DNA of 8,217 bases from Actinomycetota bacterium (GCA_023379515.1 JAMCQQ010000366.1:1-8217); one strand, 5' to 3'. Counted from the first letter of the stretch, positions 1-6,310 are shown. Notes: a model not told the origin generated them from the sequence alone. Translations and numbers: made by a program.

Positions 1-72
1 TTTAAAGGAAGTTCTTCACTGACAGAGGCCTTATTGGAAGAAAGAGAGAAAGATAAAAAGTTTGAAAATTGA
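1..72 (+). CDS. C-terminal tail of a probable type II antitoxin (partial)
   Basis: An open frame enters at base 1 and ends at the TGA at 70-72, leaving 23 residues that begin FKGSSSLTEALLEE and end in a Lys/Glu-rich tail. This Ser-Leu-Thr-Glu-Ala-Leu-Leu-Glu-Glu-Arg style of ending is one I associate with short AbrB/MazE- or Phd-like antitoxins encoded directly before PIN-domain toxins. Its last bases overlap the proposed toxin start at 62 by 11 bp, the usual antitoxin-toxin coupling. The DNA-binding N-terminus lies outside the window, so the family cannot be confirmed. The assignment rests mainly on position and on the tail's look. Confidence 0.55.
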   Translation, partial: FKGSSSLTEALLEEREKDKKFEN

Positions 73-541
73 TATTGCAAAAGAAGGTAATTCCAAAACT
101 TTGTTATTAAAAAAAGGTGACAGCAACATCAGCAATAATGGCATTTCTTATGTTTTGGACAGTTATGCAATACTGGTGTATTTTCAGGGTGAAGAAAAAG
201 GCAGTGACTTTATCAGAAGTTTGTTTGAGAAAGCTTCAGAAAGGAAATATGCCCTTTATCTTTGTGTTGTTAATCTTGGCGAAGTTCTTTATATTATTGA
301 GAAAAAAATGGGTCTTCAAAGTGCTCAATTGGCTTTATCCCGGATAAAAGCAATTCCGCTGGAAATTATAATTGCAGATGAAGAAATTACGCTGCAGGCT
401 GCACATATTAAAGCTAATTTTGCAATTTCTTATGCCGACTGCTTTGCGGCATCTGTTTGTATTGCCAGAAATGCCTCATTGGTCACGGGAGATCCTGAGT
501 TTAAATTATTAAGAAATATAATAGATATAAATTGGATATAA
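62..541 (+). CDS. vapC: PIN-domain ribonuclease toxin (VapC-type)
   Basis: This is a 159-residue PIN-domain protein, the toxin half of a VapBC-like module; such proteins are Mg-dependent RNases, often cutting tRNA or rRNA. The acidic PIN residues are all visible: Asp33 in YVLDSYAIL, Glu74 in NLGEVLY, Asp126 in SYADCFAA and Asp144 in VTGDPEF, so the nuclease looks intact. The upstream antitoxin tail overlaps it. The start is uncertain. TTG at 62 gives about 30 residues before the first beta strand, where the family normally has only a few. A second in-frame TTG at 101 has AAGAAGG at 81-87 upstream, though 13 nt away, and would give 146 residues. No in-frame ATG lies before the domain. Function is confident; start and exact subfamily are not. 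Confidence 0.82.
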   Translation: MKIDIAKEGNSKTLLLKKGDSNISNNGISYVLDSYAILVYFQGEEKGSDFIRSLFEKASERKYALYLCVVNLGEVLYIIEKKMGLQSAQLALSRIKAIPLEIIIADEEITLQAAHIKANFAISYADCFAASVCIARNASLVTGDPEFKLLRNIIDINWI

Positions 542-590
542 AACAGTAACACGGTTGAATTTATTTTTACCTTTATTATCCTTTTGATTT

Positions 591-599
591 TGGTATATT
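591..599 (+). promoter_or_regulatory. Possible extended -10 promoter for the HAD phosphatase gene
   Basis: TGGTATATT fits an extended -10 (TG, one base, then TATATT, five of six matches to TATAAT). It ends 22 bases before the TTG start at 622, so a transcript would begin only a few bases ahead of the Shine-Dalgarno at 611. No convincing -35 is seen about 17 bases upstream. The region is very AT-rich, so chance matches are likely. Confidence 0.3.
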
Positions 600-621
600 A
601 AAATAAAATTAAGGAGTCAAA

Positions 622-1407
622 TTGATTAAGTTGGTATCGATAGATCTGGATGGAACATTATTGGATTCAAGTTCGAATATAAGCTATAATAACAAACAAT
701 CAATTTCCAAATGTCTTGAAAATAATATAAGAGTAATAATTACTACTGCCAAGACCACATATTGGGTGAAAAAATTAATCACTTCGCTGAATTTAAAAGA
801 TCCACAGATAGCTTCAGCCGGAGCAGCAATTATAGGTTCCAATTTAACTCCGATATTTACAAAAAAAATTTCATTTAAACATTATAAACAATTGGTTGAA
901 CTTGCCAGAGAGTATAATATTGGATTCTGTTCCAGTTGCATTGATGGTTTTGTATATTACGAAAACGATAATCCTTATTTAAGATATGTTTGGGAAACCG
1001 GAGAGCAGCCGAAATTGACCAATGATTTACTGGACGCAAATATCGTAAAGCAGGTTTTGCTGGTTACGGCAACAGTCCAGGAAAATCATATATTCAATAA
1101 AGTGTTATTGGAAAATTTTAACGGAGATCTCAAAATCAGGAGAGGGGGGCCTTATTTTCTTGCAGCTTATGATAAAATGGCCGGAAAGGCTTCTGCATTG
1201 AAGAAAATTTTAAAGGTCCTGAAAATCAGCAGCAAAAACATAATGGCAATTGGAGACAGTGAGTCTGATTTAGGAATGATAAAACTTGCAGGAATTGGGA
1301 TAGCTATGGGTAATGCATCTGAAGTAATAAAGTCTGCTGCGGATTTTGTTGTTAGTAATAATGATAGTGATGGAGTTTCCGAAGCGATAGAGAAATTTTG
1401 TTTTTAA
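622..1407 (+). CDS. Cof-type HAD-IIB family sugar-phosphatase-like hydrolase
   Basis: This is a 261-residue haloacid dehalogenase-superfamily hydrolase of the Cof/YidA type, a family of cytoplasmic Mg-dependent phosphatases acting on sugar phosphates and similar small phosphoesters. Motif I is DLDGT with nucleophile Asp8 and acid/base Asp10. The motif II Thr lies in IITTAKT (residues 39-45). A Lys in KMAGKASAL (185-193) occupies the usual motif III position. Motif IV is GDSESDLGM (211-219), and the ending, with AMGNASEVIKSAADFVV, is classic for the family. The central residues (about 80-185) form the C2-type cap that sets specificity, which I cannot read. The TTG start is supported by AAGGAG at 611-616, five bases upstream. 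The motif II residue after Ala is Lys where Arg is more common (TGR). It sits 80 bp after the toxin gene and 208 bp before the thiamine-enzyme cluster, so it is probably a separate transcription unit. Confidence 0.88.
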   Translation: MIKLVSIDLDGTLLDSSSNISYNNKQSISKCLENNIRVIITTAKTTYWVKKLITSLNLKDPQIASAGAAIIGSNLTPIFTKKISFKHYKQLVELAREYNIGFCSSCIDGFVYYENDNPYLRYVWETGEQPKLTNDLLDANIVKQVLLVTATVQENHIFNKVLLENFNGDLKIRRGGPYFLAAYDKMAGKASALKKILKVLKISSKNIMAIGDSESDLGMIKLAGIGIAMGNASEVIKSAADFVVSNNDSDGVSEAIEKFCF

Positions 1408-1528
1408 AGATTCTCAAATTCCTTAAGTCCTGGCATTCTAAATAAATTCAGGTAATAATTGAACCATCTTGATTTTTATGGGCCCGCAATAGGAAATGTA
1501 TGCTGAAATTAACTGAAGAAATTACATG

Positions 1529-1540
1529 CCAATTAATTGG
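1529..1540 (+). repeat. Perfect 12-bp palindrome, possible operator
   Basis: CCAATTAATTGG is a perfect palindrome ending nine bases before the TTGACA box at 1550. A site in this place could bind a dimeric activator or repressor of the thiamine-enzyme cluster. The symmetry does not extend to the flanking bases, and no regulator gene is present in the window. Confidence 0.35.
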
Positions 1541-1549
1541 TAAAGTATC

Positions 1550-1578
1550 TTGACAAATATATATTTTGCATATAGATT
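1550..1578 (+). promoter_or_regulatory. Sigma70-like promoter of the transketolase/E1 cluster
   Basis: A consensus -35 box TTGACA (1550-1555) is followed after 17 bases by TAGATT (1573-1578, four of six matches to TATAAT), in the only sizeable gap before the five-gene cluster. Initiation would fall near 1585, giving a leader of about 30 bases that carries the Shine-Dalgarno AGAAAGG at 1601-1607. The perfect -35, correct spacing and location make this the most credible promoter in the window. Overlapping alternatives for the -10 exist (TATAGA at 1571). Confidence 0.6.
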
Positions 1579-1615
1579 ATTTTTATAAAAACAATTTATC
1601 AGAAAGGCTATTAAT

Positions 1616-2554
1616 ATGCAAACTGCCTACACTCGTGAAGCATATGGACAGGAAATCGTAAAACTGGGTGGGGAGAACCCGGACATAGTTGTTCTTGAGG
1701 CTGACATATCAACATCTACAAAAACCTGTTATTTTGCAAAGGCATTTCCAGAAAGGTTTTTTAATGTAGGGGTAGCAGAACAAAATGAAGCAATAGTTGC
1801 CGCGGGTCTTGCCTCAACAGGACTTATCCCATTTCTATCCACCTATGCCGTATTTGCTTCAATGCGGGCATGTGAACAGGTAAGAACTTTTATCTGTTAT
1901 CCTAACTTAAATGTAAAAATTGCAGTAAGCCACGGAGGTATTACCCCCTGTACCGATGGTGTTACACATCAGGCAACGGAGGATTTGGCCATAATGAGAG
2001 TTATGCCGAATATGAGTGTGATTGCACCTACTGATTATAATATGACCAAAGCTGCAGTTCGTGCAGCAGCAGAGCATTATGGCCCGGTATATATAAGGCT
2101 CACACGTGACCCCCTTCCAATAATTTACGAAGAAAATGTAGCCTTTAAAATTGGCAAAGCATTCAAGTTATATGATGGTAATGACGTAACGATTATATCT
2201 GTTGGTGATATGACATATACTGCAATAAAAGCAAGGGATGCATTAAAAAATCAGGGCATAAGTGCGGCACTTATTGATATGCCTACCATTAAGCCAATAG
2301 ATGGGCAGGCAATAATAAATGCTGCCAGATCCACAGGTGCAATTGTTACAGTTGAAGATCACCAGATAATCGGGGGACTTGGAAGTGCAGTTGCAGAGGT
2401 TTTGGGTGAAAATTACCCAATTCCCCTAAAAAGAATAGGGCTTGCCGATACATTTGCCGAATCAGGAGAATATGAGCTTTTGCTTGATAAATATGGAATG
2501 AGTTCAAAACATATTGCAGAAGCTGCAAAAAATGTTATTAAAATGAAAAGATAA
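1616..2554 (+). CDS. Transketolase C-terminal subunit (Pyr and C-terminal domains)
   Basis: At 312 residues, this is the pyrimidine-binding half of a two-gene (split) transketolase, which moves a two-carbon ketol unit between sugar phosphates using thiamine diphosphate (ThDP) and acts with the N-terminal subunit encoded next. The Pyr domain covers roughly residues 5-170. Glu55 in VGVAEQNEA is the conserved Glu that contacts the aminopyrimidine of ThDP. Other family blocks are STYAVFASMRACEQVR (75-90), HGGITPCTDGVTHQATED (106-123) and YIRLTRDPLP (159-168). The transketolase C-terminal domain follows from about 185, including VEDHQIIGGLGSAVAE (246-261). The ATG start has AGAAAGG eight bases upstream. 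It is the first gene after the promoter at 1550. Gene order is unusual: the C-terminal half comes before the N-terminal half, whereas split transketolases are usually N then C. The fold is shared with 1-deoxyxylulose-5-phosphate synthase, but length and context favour split transketolase. The donor and acceptor sugars are unknown. Confidence 0.9.
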   Translation: MQTAYTREAYGQEIVKLGGENPDIVVLEADISTSTKTCYFAKAFPERFFNVGVAEQNEAIVAAGLASTGLIPFLSTYAVFASMRACEQVRTFICYPNLNVKIAVSHGGITPCTDGVTHQATEDLAIMRVMPNMSVIAPTDYNMTKAAVRAAAEHYGPVYIRLTRDPLPIIYEENVAFKIGKAFKLYDGNDVTIISVGDMTYTAIKARDALKNQGISAALIDMPTIKPIDGQAIINAARSTGAIVTVEDHQIIGGLGSAVAEVLGENYPIPLKRIGLADTFAESGEYELLLDKYGMSSKHIAEAAKNVIKMKR

Positions 2555-2581
2555 ATGCAAAAATAGGAGCATACAAGAATT

Positions 2582-3463
2582 ATGAAAGTAAATGATAATT
2601 CAAAAAGTAATTTTGCTACTGATAAAAGACAAACTGAGCAAGACAAAAAAGAACTAATTGCAAGTCTTGAAAAAATAGCAAGCGAGCTGAGAATTGATGT
2701 AATAGATATGATATATAAAGCAGCCTCGGGCCATCCCGGAGGTTCACTTTCTGCAGCAGATATTGTTACTGCCTTGTATTTTCATCTTTTAAATGTTGAT
2801 CCGGCCAATCCCGGTTGGGCTGACAGGGATCGCTTTATCATGTCAAAGGGTCATGCATGCCCCATATGGTATGCTGCTGCACGAAAAAAAGGTTACTTTG
2901 AAAAGTCTCATCTTGGTACACTAAGAAAGATAAACAGTATCCTCCAGGGTCATCCGGACATGAAAAGAACTCCGGGGATAGATATGACAACAGGCTCTCT
3001 TGGCAACGGGCTCGGTGCAGGTGTTGGAATGGCGCTTGCCGCAAAGTTAAAAAATAAATCTTACTACACTTATGTTTTAATTGGATGTGCCGAGCACAAC
3101 GAAGGGGTGCTCTGGGAGACAGCACTCTCTGCGTCTAAATTTGGTCTTGATAACCTTATAGCAATAGTTGACTATAACAAGCTTCAGTTAGACGGTTATA
3201 ACAAAGATGTTATGCCGATTGAGCCGCTGGGGCTAAAATGGAAATCATTTAAATGGAATGTAACACAAATTAATGGGCACGACATCGGAGAAATTATAGA
3301 AGCAATAGAAAAAGCAAAAGATACAAAGGGGATGCCAACGGTAATTATTGCAGACACAATAAAAGGCAAAGGTATTTCTTTTATGGAAGATAAATGCTCA
3401 TGGCACGGCAAAGCTCCTTCAAAAGAAGAATATGGGCAGGCAATAAAAGAACTGACTTGTTGA
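2582..3463 (+). CDS. Transketolase N-terminal subunit (PP domain), altered ThDP motif
   Basis: At 293 residues, this is the pyrophosphate-binding half of the split transketolase. After a charged extension of about 25 residues, the family sequence begins near ASELRIDVIDMIYKAASGHP. Conserved histidines are seen in SGHPGGSLSAADI (His51), SKGHACP (His91) and QGHPDMKRTPG (His124), with TTGSLGNGLGAG at 136-147. The ThDP/Mg motif, normally GDGE followed by EG and WEA, here reads GCAEHNEGVLWET (168-180). Cys169 replaces the Asp that coordinates Mg in characterised transketolases, and Ala170 replaces Gly. The second metal-ligand Asn is kept in VDYNK (Asn199). Codons 3086-3091 (TGT GCC) show the change directly. 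The gene lies 27 bp after the C-terminal half and uses TAGGAG at 2564-2569. Its stop overlaps the Shine-Dalgarno of the following E1 alpha gene. Family is confident; whether the cofactor is bound normally is open. Confidence 0.88.
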   Translation: MKVNDNSKSNFATDKRQTEQDKKELIASLEKIASELRIDVIDMIYKAASGHPGGSLSAADIVTALYFHLLNVDPANPGWADRDRFIMSKGHACPIWYAAARKKGYFEKSHLGTLRKINSILQGHPDMKRTPGIDMTTGSLGNGLGAGVGMALAAKLKNKSYYTYVLIGCAEHNEGVLWETALSASKFGLDNLIAIVDYNKLQLDGYNKDVMPIEPLGLKWKSFKWNVTQINGHDIGEIIEAIEKAKDTKGMPTVIIADTIKGKGISFMEDKCSWHGKAPSKEEYGQAIKELTC

Positions 3464-3473
3464 GAGGATCATA

Positions 3474-4511
3474 ATGGCTAAAAATAAAATAATTGCAAAG
3501 AATGAAATCAGAGAAAAGAAAGATATCAAGGAAAAAAAAGATACTAAATCGATAGATATTCCCGGTGATCTTAAAATATCCTTTCTGGAAAAGATGTATA
3601 CAATAAGGAAATTTGAAGAAAAGGTAAAAGAGTTATTTTCCCTTGGGCTAATCAGGGGTTCAACTCACGTATATATCGGGCAGGAGGCAGTTGCGGTAGG
3701 CGCATGTGCAGCGCTTGCAGGTGATGATTATATTGTATCTACCCACAGGGGTCATGGCCATTGCATTGCAAAGGGTGCAGAGCTCAGGCCGATGATGGCG
3801 GAACTTCTTGGAAGGGAGACCGGATACTGCAAGGGCAGGGGCGGCTCAATGCATATAGCTGATTTTGACAGGGGGATTCTTGGAGCTGTAGGAATTGTTG
3901 GATCAGGACTGCCAATTGCCGTAGGAGCTGCCTTGTCATCAAAATATTTAAATAATGGAAGAATAACAATTTCCTTTTTTGGTGATGGTGCTTCAAATCA
4001 GGGCACTTTTCATGAATGCTTGAACCTTGCTTCAATATGGGGATTGCCAATAATCTTTCTATGTGAAAATAACTGCTATGCAATAACTGTTCCTGCTGCA
4101 TATTCTACTTCCTGTACCAACATAGCGGATAGGGCGCCAGGCTACAGTATTGAAGGTGTTATTGTGGATGGCAGCAATGTTGAAGAGGTTTATCTTGCAG
4201 TAAAAAATGCAGCCGGTAATGTAAAAAAAGGTTTAAAACCCGTACTTATTGAAGCGAAAACGTACCGGTTTGAAGGTCACTGGATAGGCGACCCTCAGGT
4301 TTATAGAAAAAAGGAAGAGGTAGAACATTGGAAGGCAAAAGACCCGATAAATACACATAAAAATAAGTTAATAAAAGAAAAAATAATTACTGTAAATGAA
4401 TATAACCTAATGACTGATAAAGTAGATAAGCTAATAGACGATGCAGTTGAGTTTGCTAAAAATAGCCAATTTTTACCGGAAGATAAAGCACTAGATGATA
4501 TATACACTTAA
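3474..4511 (+). CDS. acoA: ThDP-dependent dehydrogenase E1 alpha subunit (acetoin/pyruvate type)
   Basis: At 345 residues, this is the alpha subunit of a heterotetrameric E1 of the acetoin/pyruvate dehydrogenase family, which decarboxylates a 2-oxo acid or cleaves acetoin on ThDP and normally passes the acyl group to a lipoyl E2. The ThDP motif is intact: GDG at 170-172, with the closing ENN at 198-200. Other signature blocks are THVYIGQEAVAVG (64-76), STHRGHGHCIAKG (89-101), GRGGSMHIAD (121-130) and the active-site loop YRFEGHWIGDPQVYR (264-278). The loop has GHW where pyruvate enzymes usually show GHS. Residues 1-27 are a Lys/Glu-rich extension (IREKKDIKEKKDTK) absent from typical members. 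The ATG is preceded by GAGAGG at 3462-3467, overlapping the previous stop, so translation is probably coupled. No E2 or E3 gene is present in the window. The symbol reflects resemblance to acetoin-type E1, not a proven substrate. Confidence 0.87.
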   Translation: MAKNKIIAKNEIREKKDIKEKKDTKSIDIPGDLKISFLEKMYTIRKFEEKVKELFSLGLIRGSTHVYIGQEAVAVGACAALAGDDYIVSTHRGHGHCIAKGAELRPMMAELLGRETGYCKGRGGSMHIADFDRGILGAVGIVGSGLPIAVGAALSSKYLNNGRITISFFGDGASNQGTFHECLNLASIWGLPIIFLCENNCYAITVPAAYSTSCTNIADRAPGYSIEGVIVDGSNVEEVYLAVKNAAGNVKKGLKPVLIEAKTYRFEGHWIGDPQVYRKKEEVEHWKAKDPINTHKNKLIKEKIITVNEYNLMTDKVDKLIDDAVEFAKNSQFLPEDKALDDIYT

Positions 4512-4544
4512 AATGATAATTATATACTTGGAGGTTAGGAAATT

Positions 4545-5522
4545 TTGGAAAGAGTAATTACATATTCGGATGCTATAAAGGAAGCACTGGATGAAGAAAT
4601 GAGTTTGGATAGCAATATAATTCTTATGGGTGAAGATATAGGACCCCAGGGTGGAGTATTTGGTACATCTAAAGGTCTATACCAGAAGTATAGTTCCACC
4701 AGAGTAATGGATACACCAATATCTGAAAATTCTTTTGTAGGTACAGCGGTTGGTGCAGCAATTACAGGACTGAGACCCGTTGTTGAGGTTATGTATATAG
4801 ACTTCATCACCCTTGCGATGGATCAAATTATAAATCAGGCGGCAAAGATAAAATATATGTTTGGAGGCAAAGCAAAAGTACCTATAGTTATCCGTACCCA
4901 GGGTGGAGGCGGCAAGGGCAATGCTTCTCACCACTCACAGAGTTTAGAGGTATTTTTTTGTCATATTCCGGGGCTTAAAGTTGTTATGCCGTCAACTCAT
5001 TTCTTCATCCAGTGCTTCCTTAAATCTTCCATAAGGGATAATAATGCTGTCGTCTTTATAGAGCACAAGTTACTTTACAATATACAAGGCTCTGTACCTG
5101 ACAGCGATTATATAATTGAACTTGGAAAAGCAGATATCAAAAAAGAAGGCAAAGACATTACAGTTGTATCGGTATCCTATATGACAAATAAGGTGCTTTC
5201 GGCAGCAAATATCCTTGAGGGTGAAGGAATAAGCTGTGAAGTCATTGACCCGAGAACTTTATACCCGCTCGATATTGATACAATTGCCTCTTCTGTAAAA
5301 AAGACGAACCATTTACTTATTGTACATGAATCATGCTCAAGAGCAGGAACTGGGGCATATATATTAAAAGAAATACTGCCTCACATATTTGATTATCTTG
5401 ACAGTCCTCCCATAGTTTTAGGAGGGCTTAATAGCCCTATACCATATTCTTACGTCCTTGAGTCGGCAATAATTCCAAATGAAGAGAAAATAGCTGATAA
5501 CATCAGACAAATCTTAGGGTAA
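4545..5522 (+). CDS. acoB: ThDP-dependent dehydrogenase E1 beta subunit (acetoin/pyruvate type)
   Basis: At 325 residues, the usual E1 beta length, this supplies the pyrimidine-binding and C-terminal domains that pair with the E1 alpha just upstream. Family blocks in order are ITYSDAIKEALDEEM (5-19), ILMGEDIGPQGGVFG (26-40), VMDTPISENSFVGTAVG (54-70), HHSQSLEVFFCHIPGLKVV (129-147), FIEHKLLY (171-178) and VIDPRTLYPLD (233-243). Glu61 in DTPISE matches the Glu that activates the ThDP aminopyrimidine, and His130 matches the conserved active-site His before SQ. The transketolase C-like domain starts near residue 200 and includes HESCSRAGTGAYI (261-273). The TTG start is well supported: GGAGG at 4530-4534 lies 10 bases upstream and the next sequence matches the family N-terminus. 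It follows E1 alpha by 33 bp. The lipoyl E2 and E3 expected downstream are missing; a racemase-family gene follows instead. Confidence 0.9.
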   Translation: MERVITYSDAIKEALDEEMSLDSNIILMGEDIGPQGGVFGTSKGLYQKYSSTRVMDTPISENSFVGTAVGAAITGLRPVVEVMYIDFITLAMDQIINQAAKIKYMFGGKAKVPIVIRTQGGGGKGNASHHSQSLEVFFCHIPGLKVVMPSTHFFIQCFLKSSIRDNNAVVFIEHKLLYNIQGSVPDSDYIIELGKADIKKEGKDITVVSVSYMTNKVLSAANILEGEGISCEVIDPRTLYPLDIDTIASSVKKTNHLLIVHESCSRAGTGAYILKEILPHIFDYLDSPPIVLGGLNSPIPYSYVLESAIIPNEEKIADNIRQILG

Positions 5523-5575
5523 ATAGTTTTAATTAAATAAAAGATTACTAACAATATTTATTGTAAAGGAAAGAA

Positions 5576-6232
5576 ATGAAAAAAGTAGCACTTATACATA
5601 CAGGATTTGCTCTTGTAGAAGTACTTACAAAGCTTTTTAAAGAAACCATTCCCCAGGTGGAACTGACTCATATAGTCGATGACAGTTTGCTAAGAGAGGT
5701 TTTAGCAAATGATGGGGTAACAAAACCGGTAACAGCCAGGATGCTAAATTACTTTAAGTCAGCAGAAGATTACAAAGTTGATTGCATATTAAATGTATGT
5801 TCCTCAGTTGGTGAAGTTGCTGACATTGCAAGGCAGATTATTGCCATACCAATAGTAAAAATAGATGAGAAGATGGCCGAAGAGGCAGTATCAAGATCAT
5901 CCAATATCGGGGTTGTCGCAACACTCAAAACTACAATGGACCCCACTACAAGAATGATAGAGAAAAAGGCAGCATCTGCAGCAAAAAAAATCAAAATAAC
6001 AAAAACAATATGCCCTGGGGCCTTTGAGGAACTTATGAGCGGAAATCCACAAAAACATGATAAAATGGTTTTAAAATGTGTAAAAGAGCTGGCCGATAAA
6101 GTTGATGTGATAGTATTTGCCCAGGGGTCAATGGCAAGGCTTGCATCAGGACTGGATAAAGACCTGTCGGATAAAATCTTTACAAGTCCAAGAAGCGGAG
6201 TACTTGAAGTTAAGAGAGTTTTAGAGCTGTAA
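5576..6232 (+). CDS. Asp/Glu/hydantoin racemase-family protein, single catalytic-type Cys
   Basis: At 218 residues, this belongs to the Asp/Glu/hydantoin racemase superfamily, cytosolic cofactor-independent enzymes that include racemases, maleate isomerase and arylmalonate decarboxylase. The first half carries ILNVCSSVGEVAD (71-83), with Cys75 in the position of the first catalytic Cys. The second conserved site reads FAQGSMARL (181-189), where two-Cys racemases have a GCT-type motif, so no second catalytic Cys is visible there. Cys146 (TICPGAFEE) and Cys168 are elsewhere. A single-Cys member may be a decarboxylase or isomerase, or a racemase using another base. The ATG has AAGGA at 5566-5570 five bases upstream. 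It lies 53 bp after E1 beta and probably belongs to the same transcript, which suggests it acts on an acid produced or consumed in the pathway. No signal peptide is seen. Superfamily is clear; reaction is not. Confidence 0.82.
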   Translation: MKKVALIHTGFALVEVLTKLFKETIPQVELTHIVDDSLLREVLANDGVTKPVTARMLNYFKSAEDYKVDCILNVCSSVGEVADIARQIIAIPIVKIDEKMAEEAVSRSSNIGVVATLKTTMDPTTRMIEKKAASAAKKIKITKTICPGAFEELMSGNPQKHDKMVLKCVKELADKVDVIVFAQGSMARLASGLDKDLSDKIFTSPRSGVLEVKRVLEL

Positions 6233-6301
6233 TTTTTTTTAGTAAATTAATATATGCCTTAAAGTGACAGTTTTTAAATGATTTTTCTCCATTAAAAATT
6301 C

Positions 6302-6310
6302 TGATAAAAT
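6302..6310 (+). promoter_or_regulatory. Possible extended -10 promoter for the TPM lipoprotein gene
   Basis: TGATAAAAT fits an extended -10 (TG, one base, TAAAAT, five of six). It lies in the 103-bp gap after the racemase gene and about 26-32 bases before the two candidate ATG starts. No good -35 is seen. Transcription would begin within the inverted repeat that starts at 6311. Moderate to low confidence because of the AT-rich background. Confidence 0.35.

Noticed and set aside
117..347. Alternative + strand frame of 76 codons inside the PIN toxin gene
   Set aside because: It overlaps fully a frame with all four PIN acidic residues, and its own product shows no recognisable family.
1496..1516. 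Six-codon ATG frame (MYAEIN) in the intergenic region as a leader peptide
   Set aside because: It lies upstream of the likely promoter at 1550, so it would not be on the cluster's transcript, and no attenuator structure follows.
1408..1615. Search for an RNA gene, riboswitch (including a thiamine TPP element) or terminator in the 208-bp gap
   Set aside because: I saw no TPP-riboswitch core motifs, no tRNA-like folding and no stem followed by a T run; only the palindrome and promoter are supported.
2346..3411. Several antisense frames of 60-95 codons across the transketolase genes
   Set aside because: They lie opposite strongly conserved coding sequence, lack family features and good ribosome sites, and are shadows of the sense codons.
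1616..3463. Split transketolase as a sulfoquinovose (SqwGH-type) or apiose-pathway enzyme
   Set aside because: Those pathways do use two-subunit transketolases, but no isomerase, sulfo-sugar or apiose gene is visible here to support either assignment.
5551..5564. ACAATATTTATTGT imperfect palindrome before the racemase gene
   Set aside because: Six-base AT-rich arms with a two-base centre are common by chance in this composition, and it does not match a Rex or other site I know well enough to name.
6233..6240. Run of eight T directly after the racemase stop, as a possible terminator
   Set aside because: I could find no convincing stem before it, so it is not supported as an intrinsic terminator.
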